This document shows positions 58,916 to 64,000 of a stretch of 64,000 bases of DNA, piece by piece (position 1 is the stretch's first letter; every line of letters starts with the position of its first letter). The DNA is from Niabella sp. (GTDB taxonomy: Bacteria > Bacteroidota > Bacteroidia > Chitinophagales > Chitinophagaceae). The stretch lies in NCBI GenBank assembly GCA_027493055.1, contig JAPUDO010000074.1, forward strand, positions 62,001 through 126,000, read 5' to 3'. The notes below the pieces were generated by a model. It was not told the DNA's origin, did no database searches, and worked only from the letters and a program-made list of their open reading frames with translations. Made by a program: the position numbers and the translations under genes.

Positions 58916-61900
58916 TTAAAATATTGCCGTCAGGCTCGCCCTGCCTGTATGTATGGTTCTTGTATTGCCCGGCTTACGGCCATCGTACTGGAAATTCAGC
59001 TCAAGGTTATTGAGCAGGCGCTTGGTAAGCATCACGTTCCATAAAAAATTACTGCCCGGTAAAAGGCCATCCAGCATGATATACCCAACGGTGGTTTGAG
59101 CAGCGCCTGCATCAGCATGATACTTAAGCCCGTTATAGGTAACCTTACCGGTTAAAGAAGCGCTTTGTAAAATATTGTACCGTGTTTCAGCAGTAAGCGC
59201 ATTGGACACAGATTTCTCACCCCCGTATAAGGGAGCATTGTTCTTTACTTCGTACTTATAACCTGTAGTAAGCCTGAAAGAAGTACCCCGTATAAATGAC
59301 AACAGGGCCTCTGCATTATTCCTGCTGATCTTATAATTGCGGTTATCAAACTGAACATCATTGGTAGTTAAACCATTTGTGCCTGTAAGCGCATTCATAT
59401 TCAGGGTCAACGAAGCGGATAGGAAATGCCTGTATTTCAGCACCCACTCGCTGTTTTGCCTGGTTTCATATCCGTAGGTCAGGAAGGCCTTATTATTGTT
59501 GCGCAGGTTGGTGACATCAACGCCCCTTTGAGTACTTTGGCGGTTAAAAGATAAAGTATTTACCAGTACAGTGCTTTGAGTAATAAGGTTCGTATCGCTT
59601 AACCCATAGCCAAAAGGATTAAACTCAAATACGCCCTTAGCCTGGGATTTTTTGGAGATCTGCAAAGAGCTAACCCATATAAACCTTGATAAAAATTTCG
59701 GGAAACCGGCAAGGTCTTTCTTACCCCACAACTGTTTGGGCGTAACATTAAGGCTGTAATTAAATGTTGTGTAATTAGCTTTAATATATTCGTTAGTGGG
59801 CGTAAATATCCTTATAAACTTTGCCTGATCAGTAAACATGGCCAGCTCAAACTCGTTCAGCTGCTGTATGCCATCTTCATTATAATCAATCCATGTGTAC
59901 TGGCCCGTTCCGGCAGGCACTTCAAGATAAGCATATTCTCTTTTCTGCTCCTGGCCGGAGCCTACTTCATACAATACATTCCCGTTCAGAAAACCATTCC
60001 ATTCATTCATCTGGTATTCGGCACGCGCCAGTACCGTATTGTCTTCGGCTTGCGGACTAACCTTATCATCATACACTTTCAGCTTGCGAAAAGTAGTATT
60101 TAAATAGAACTGCCGCTTTGCATTGGCCAACAATTCTGCCTGCAGGTTAAGGTTATAGCTTCTGTCTCCGCGAACCAGGTTTTTCCCTACGGGATATTTA
60201 TCGCTTCGCGAATAAAAGCTAACCCCATACCGGTTCTTACTTTCCGGCCCGGACCTGAGATAGGCCGTATAAGTATCAAAAGAAAAAGAAACCGGCATCA
60301 GTGTATCCGTAAGCTTATCCCTGCTGCTGTTTTCTTCAAGTGTGTATTTACCGCCTATCATCCAGTTTTTCATCCAGGGCAGCTTTCGGCTGATTTCGAT
60401 AACAGGCCGCAGGAAATATCCCTGGTAGCTGTCAGTACTATAGTTAGTTAATACAAACTGGTTATTAAACCCCCAGTTCTCTACATTGGTAAACTGGGCC
60501 AGGGAATTCTGAAAACCGTTATAGTTATCACTGCGGTTATAATTAGTGAAATGATATTGCAGGTTGTTGCCATTTTCGCTTTGCAAACCAGCTGAGGCTT
60601 TAATAATATTTTCCGTAGCTCTCTGTGCAGTCAGGGGCAGGCCCCAATCTCTTGTAAACTCCACATCACGCAAGCGCTCCAGCGGCTGAAATCTTTGTTG
60701 TACATATTCATAATCTACAGCAGTCACCAGGCTCAGCTTATTCTTCTCGCGGAGCAGTTTGGTATTGCTTACATTCACCTTGGCAGCATACCCTTTATCA
60801 TCGCCGTCATGCAAGGTGGACAGGGTATTCACATCATAATTGCTTGCGGCTACTTCAGTTTTTAAAACAGTATTCGCGGTTATATTATAATCAACTCCTA
60901 ATGTCAGCAACTGTTGTTTCTTTGGAGCCACCAGCAGAACAACCGGTTCAAAATTACCCTGTAATGCACCATTGACCGGCGGCACATATACAAATACTTT
61001 CCCGTTGGCATTACTGTTGTCTGGTATATAATTTCCCTGGCCATAGCCTACTTCTGTAAAAGCAAGGCTGTATTTTGCTTTTTCAGGATCGATGGAATAT
61101 CGGTAAAAAGAGTCCACCACATTATCCACTGTATCATACACACGCTCATACAGCACTTTACCGGCCGTTAATGTATCCTGCACTGCTGATGGATAATAAG
61201 CTTTTTGTACACTATCGCCTATATCAAATAAAAACTGCTTTTGTCTTATATCCAGCACCTGGTTAACAGAAGAATTTTTAGCATCGCTATTGCTGAAGTA
61301 ACCTACACGCAGCTTCACTTTTTTACTAAAATCCACTTCCTGCATAGCAAAAAGATTGGTGTTTAAAAAGTTGCGGTCTGCATATTCAAACTCTACCTGT
61401 ATGCGGCTGTCCTTAGTGATCATTTTCCTGGGCGTAAACGTAATTTCAGCCGTGTTATAATTGATCACATAGTCCTGGTCTTCGCCGCGCTGCAATAATA
61501 CACCATCAATAAAGACACGCTCCGTATTGGCCAGCACAATAAAAAAGGTTTCATTATTAGCGCCTGAAAGTCTGTAAGGGCCCTGGTTGCCTTCCAGTCC
61601 CTGGAATACATTCCGGGTAAACTTTCCTTTTGCAATAGAACCGCTCACTAATGTATTGGACTGTGTGTTTTTTGAAATATCATTGACGGTCTGAAAAGAG
61701 ATACCCTGCAGGCGTTTGTAAAATTTCAGAAAATAACTGCGGCTTTCTTTCATATCCATATCACCAATGTTCAGCTGCCAGTTTTTCTTTTTAAAGCGGA
61801 TGTACACTTCATCAAACTCATTCAGCTGCTGGGTATTTCCATCAGGCTGTATAGGTATATTATTATCAGTGATAGCGGCCTGCAGCTCTATACTGTCAGC

Positions 61901-62488
61901 AAGCATCCCGCTAAGCTGTATGTTCAGGTTTGAATTAAGCACTACATCCTGGTTATTACCAAAACCTATCTGGCGGCCAAAGCTTCCCTGCGCGTTAATA
62001 TTGCCAAAGTTGAACAAACCTTCCCTGTCTTTATGCCCCGGCGCTATTATAGGCGCTGCAGAATATAAAACCAGGCTATCGTACCTCATTCTCTGGATGG
62101 TTGTATTCAACCTGAAAGGGAAAATTCTGTAGCTAACCCTTACAGCCGAATCAGCAGGGGGCAGTTTCCAATACAGGATAGCGTTGGTATAATCCAATGT
62201 ATATTGAAGGCTGTCAATGCCGTCTATTTTAAATGTAGAAGGGATAATACTGAGCGAGTCCAGTTTATAGCCCACACCGGCTTTTACAGGTATAGAAAAC
62301 TCCCGGTAATTACTTTTCGGGAGGGCAGGCGATTGCCCATAGGTTATCAAAAAAGATGATACACTTACCAGCAATACAGATATGATACGGACATAACGCA
62401 AACCCAACCTGTTTGTAAAAAACAAAAATCGGGTATTCAGGGGAGAATAATGTAAAATGTACGATGTTAGGTGTACGATGTACGACAT
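58916..62488 (-). CDS. Very large predicted outer-membrane protein
   Basis: About 1,170-1,190 residues. A signal-like segment (ISVLLVSVSSFLITYG, cut near YGQ) is followed by a long beta-rich protein with alternating hydrophobic strands and many NNN/NSS turns, ending in a short strand (TGRASLTAIF), as expected for an outer-membrane barrel. A segment IELQAAITDNNIPIQPDG and RSYFLKFYKRLQGISF recalls domains of SprA-like Bacteroidota proteins; I cannot confirm that. The first 20 codons are translated repeat spacer, so the real start is probably a later TTG or GTG near residue 25-35. Possibly involved in surface translocation or adhesion (inference). Confidence 0.65.
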   Translation of the reverse strand: MSYIVHLTSYILHYSPLNTRFLFFTNRLGLRYVRIISVLLVSVSSFLITYGQSPALPKSNYREFSIPVKAGVGYKLDSLSIIPSTFKIDGIDSLQYTLDYTNAILYWKLPPADSAVRVSYRIFPFRLNTTIQRMRYDSLVLYSAAPIIAPGHKDREGLFNFGNINAQGSFGRQIGFGNNQDVVLNSNLNIQLSGMLADSIELQAAITDNNIPIQPDGNTQQLNEFDEVYIRFKKKNWQLNIGDMDMKESRSYFLKFYKRLQGISFQTVNDISKNTQSNTLVSGSIAKGKFTRNVFQGLEGNQGPYRLSGANNETFFIVLANTERVFIDGVLLQRGEDQDYVINYNTAEITFTPRKMITKDSRIQVEFEYADRNFLNTNLFAMQEVDFSKKVKLRVGYFSNSDAKNSSVNQVLDIRQKQFLFDIGDSVQKAYYPSAVQDTLTAGKVLYERVYDTVDNVVDSFYRYSIDPEKAKYSLAFTEVGYGQGNYIPDNSNANGKVFVYVPPVNGALQGNFEPVVLLVAPKKQQLLTLGVDYNITANTVLKTEVAASNYDVNTLSTLHDGDDKGYAAKVNVSNTKLLREKNKLSLVTAVDYEYVQQRFQPLERLRDVEFTRDWGLPLTAQRATENIIKASAGLQSENGNNLQYHFTNYNRSDNYNGFQNSLAQFTNVENWGFNNQFVLTNYSTDSYQGYFLRPVIEISRKLPWMKNWMIGGKYTLEENSSRDKLTDTLMPVSFSFDTYTAYLRSGPESKNRYGVSFYSRSDKYPVGKNLVRGDRSYNLNLQAELLANAKRQFYLNTTFRKLKVYDDKVSPQAEDNTVLARAEYQMNEWNGFLNGNVLYEVGSGQEQKREYAYLEVPAGTGQYTWIDYNEDGIQQLNEFELAMFTDQAKFIRIFTPTNEYIKANYTTFNYSLNVTPKQLWGKKDLAGFPKFLSRFIWVSSLQISKKSQAKGVFEFNPFGYGLSDTNLITQSTVLVNTLSFNRQSTQRGVDVTNLRNNNKAFLTYGYETRQNSEWVLKYRHFLSASLTLNMNALTGTNGLTTNDVQFDNRNYKISRNNAEALLSFIRGTSFRLTTGYKYEVKNNAPLYGGEKSVSNALTAETRYNILQSASLTGKVTYNGLKYHADAGAAQTTVGYIMLDGLLPGSNFLWNVMLTKRLLNNLELNFQYDGRKPGNTRTIHTGRASLTAIF

Positions 62489-62706
62489 GAAAACGGACAG
62501 CGAAAGGCTGAAAGCCGGAAGCTAAAGGCCGAAGGCTAAAAGCGGGACGCGCCCTACTACGATTGAATATTGATGTATTGAAAATTGGCTATTGAATACT
62601 TTAAGACTTTGTATAGAATATCTGAACACTCGATATTCAATGCTTAAAGCCCTGAAAGCCGAATGCACGTACAACATTCAACATTTTACATTCAATATTT
62701 TACATT
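62489..62706. repeat. Repeat-like spacer between prpD and the outer-membrane protein gene
   Basis: 218 bp of spacer vocabulary: AAAGCCGGAAGCTAAAGGCC, GAAGGCTAAAAGCGGG, TACATTCAATATTTTACATTC. Related to 5637-5715 and 42617-43014. It likely includes the end of the prpD transcript; no terminator is evident. Confidence 0.5.
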
Positions 62707-64000
62707 CTACATTTCACTCCCCTTCACCATCAGATCCACAAATTCATTTACACTCATGTTTGTAAGCGCATCGTAATCTAACCCTGCTTCTAGTATCTGC
62801 TCCTGTTGCTGCTTATCAAAAATACGGGCAAGATTTATTTTGAATTTTTCTATCAAAAGAGGAATACCCTCATCGCGCCTGCGCTTATGGCCTACAGGAT
62901 ACTCTACTACCACTTCATCCAGCACAGTTCCGTCATTCAGCTCAACGGTTAGTGCATTAGCGATGGAACGCTTTTCAGGATCATGATAATCATTGGTAAA
63001 CTGTACATCTTCCACACAATATATTTTATCGCGCAAAGCATCAATCCTTGGATCGGCAGCAACGCTGTCCTCATAATCCGCAGCGGTCAGCCTGCCAAAG
63101 ATCAAAGGAACTGCTACCATATACTGAATACAATGATCCCTGTCCGCAGGATTATTCAATGGGCCTCTCTTATCAATAATGCGGATAGCTGCTTCATGCG
63201 TACGGATAGTGATACGCTTTATATCATCGCTGGTATAGCCCTTTGCTTTTAATAGTTCATGCAGGCTCATAGCAGCTTCTACCGCCGTTTGTGAATGAAA
63301 TTCGGCCGGGAAAGAAATTTTAAACAGGATATGTTCCATTACATAAGTGCCATACTCCCGCTGAAAACTAAAAGGATTACCCTTGAAAGACACATCGTAG
63401 AATCCCCATGTTTTTGCTGTAAGCACTGATGGGTAGCCCATCTCTCCTGTTTTTGCTATCAAAGCCAGACGTACCGCTCTTGATGTGGCATCGCCTGCAG
63501 CCCAGGATTTACGGCTACCGGTATTGGGCGCATGGCGGTAAGTTCTTAATGACTGACCGTCTACAAAAGCAAGAGAAAGCGCATTGATGAGCTCATCCCG
63601 GTTTAAGCCTATTAATTTACCTACAACTGCCGTAGACGCTACTTTAACCAGGATCACGTGATCCAGCCCCACGCGGTTGAACGAATTTTCCAAAGCCAGA
63701 ACACCCTGGATCTCATGCGCCAGTATCATAGCTTCCAATACCTGCAGCATCGTTAAAGGTGATTTGCCTTCGGCGATATTAGTACGGCTTAACCAATCGG
63801 CTGTAGCTAAAATACCTCCCAGGTTATCTGATGGGTGCCCCCACTCCGCAGCCAGCCAGGTATCGTTAAAGTCGAGCCAGCGTATGATAGCACCGATATT
63901 AAACGCTGCTTGCACAGGATCCAGCGTATAACCGGTACCAGGTACCTTAGCGCCGTTAGGTACAACAGTTCCGGGAACTATAGGGCCTAATAGTTTTGTA
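62707..64000 (-). CDS. prpD: PrpD, 2-methylcitrate dehydratase, 5' end outside the window
   Basis: The coding frame runs to the window edge: bases beyond the first internal ATG (63915) still read [20 protein letters not shown], a conserved PrpD segment, so the gene is truncated by the window. About 430 residues are visible; E. coli PrpD has 483. Seen: [52 protein letters not shown] and [14 protein letters not shown], nearly as in E. coli. PrpD dehydrates 2-methylcitrate to 2-methyl-cis-aconitate in propionate catabolism. The other methylcitrate genes are presumably to the right, beyond this window. Confidence 0.95.
   Translation of the reverse strand, partial: TKLLGPIVPGTVVPNGAKVPGTGYTLDPVQAAFNIGAIIRWLDFNDTWLAAEWGHPSDNLGGILATADWLSRTNIAEGKSPLTMLQVLEAMILAHEIQGVLALENSFNRVGLDHVILVKVASTAVVGKLIGLNRDELINALSLAFVDGQSLRTYRHAPNTGSRKSWAAGDATSRAVRLALIAKTGEMGYPSVLTAKTWGFYDVSFKGNPFSFQREYGTYVMEHILFKISFPAEFHSQTAVEAAMSLHELLKAKGYTSDDIKRITIRTHEAAIRIIDKRGPLNNPADRDHCIQYMVAVPLIFGRLTAADYEDSVAADPRIDALRDKIYCVEDVQFTNDYHDPEKRSIANALTVELNDGTVLDEVVVEYPVGHKRRRDEGIPLLIEKFKINLARIFDKQQQEQILEAGLDYDALTNMSVNEFVDLMVKGSEM

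Noticed and set aside
1..64000. tRNA, rRNA or riboswitch genes
   Set aside because: No cloverleaf, rRNA-like stretch or known riboswitch core was recognised in the spacers by eye; a covariance-model scan would be needed to exclude divergent ones.

Overview
The window looks like chromosomal DNA of a Bacteroidota bacterium, most likely of the Chitinophagaceae type. The evidence is an ECF sigma / FecR / SusC / SusD locus with secreted glycoside hydrolases, many lipoproteins with an LxxC box, two BlaI-M56 peptidase pairs, genes without obvious Shine-Dalgarno sites, and spacers filled with short palindromic repeats. Genus cannot be fixed by eye. No rRNA, tRNA or CRISPR array was seen.

Layout. 1-5.7 kb is housekeeping and transport: the 3' part of an RluA-type pseudouridine synthase, a DedA protein, a dicarboxylate/amino-acid symporter, an APC permease and YebC. 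5.75-8.4 kb is an AT-rich accessory patch with an acyltransferase, a HEPN/Abi protein and an XRE regulator. 8.7-14.6 kb holds a SirB1-like protein, BlaI-M56 pair 1, a GroES-like protein, a DUF433/PIN toxin-antitoxin pair with a frameshifted toxin, a cupin and a VanX-like dipeptidase.

14.6-35.3 kb, mostly minus strand, is a carbohydrate locus. Read in its own direction it has an NCS1-type permease, a 60-residue membrane protein, an ADP-ribosylglycohydrolase-family enzyme, a ribulose/allulose-phosphate 3-epimerase, RpiB and a ROK kinase. These are followed by the sigma factor, FecR anti-sigma, SusC, SusD, three paralogous GH5 enzymes, a metallophosphoesterase and an SGNH esterase. A GH16 lipoprotein lies upstream. 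The surface part probably handles a beta-glucan or related polysaccharide. The cytoplasmic part resembles either the allose pathway (ROK kinase, RpiB, AlsE) or salvage of N-ribosyl compounds.

35.4-45.2 kb has two SSS transporters (one preceded by two very small membrane-protein genes), a PIG-L deacetylase, a LOG protein, an O-methyltransferase, a glucosaminidase with LysM-like C-terminus, and Hpt. 45.2-47.3 kb contains a decayed IS1182-type transposase and a lipoprotein gene, between two 36-bp copies of a neighbouring gene's 5' end. 47.4-49.9 kb is BlaI-M56 pair 2, whose peptidase is fused to TonB-plug-like modules. 50-64 kb has a TlpA-like protein, VapBC, a cupin, HtpG, GNAT, a PPOX-fold protein, an AlbA_2 regulator with a 12-bp tandem repeat, a DAO-type oxidoreductase, a KilA-N gene in a cassette bounded by 31-bp direct repeats exactly 1,000 bp apart, a very large predicted outer-membrane protein, and PrpD running off the edge.

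The strongest unexpected signals are: (i) the KilA-N cassette, with a 32-bp perfect palindrome inside the gene and a 24-bp near-palindrome just before it sharing the core TCGAATTCGA; (ii) TACGA-N5/6-TCGTA dyads exactly 22 bp before both blaI-like genes; (iii) direct-repeat-bounded insertions at two loci; (iv) the HEPN-XRE pair.
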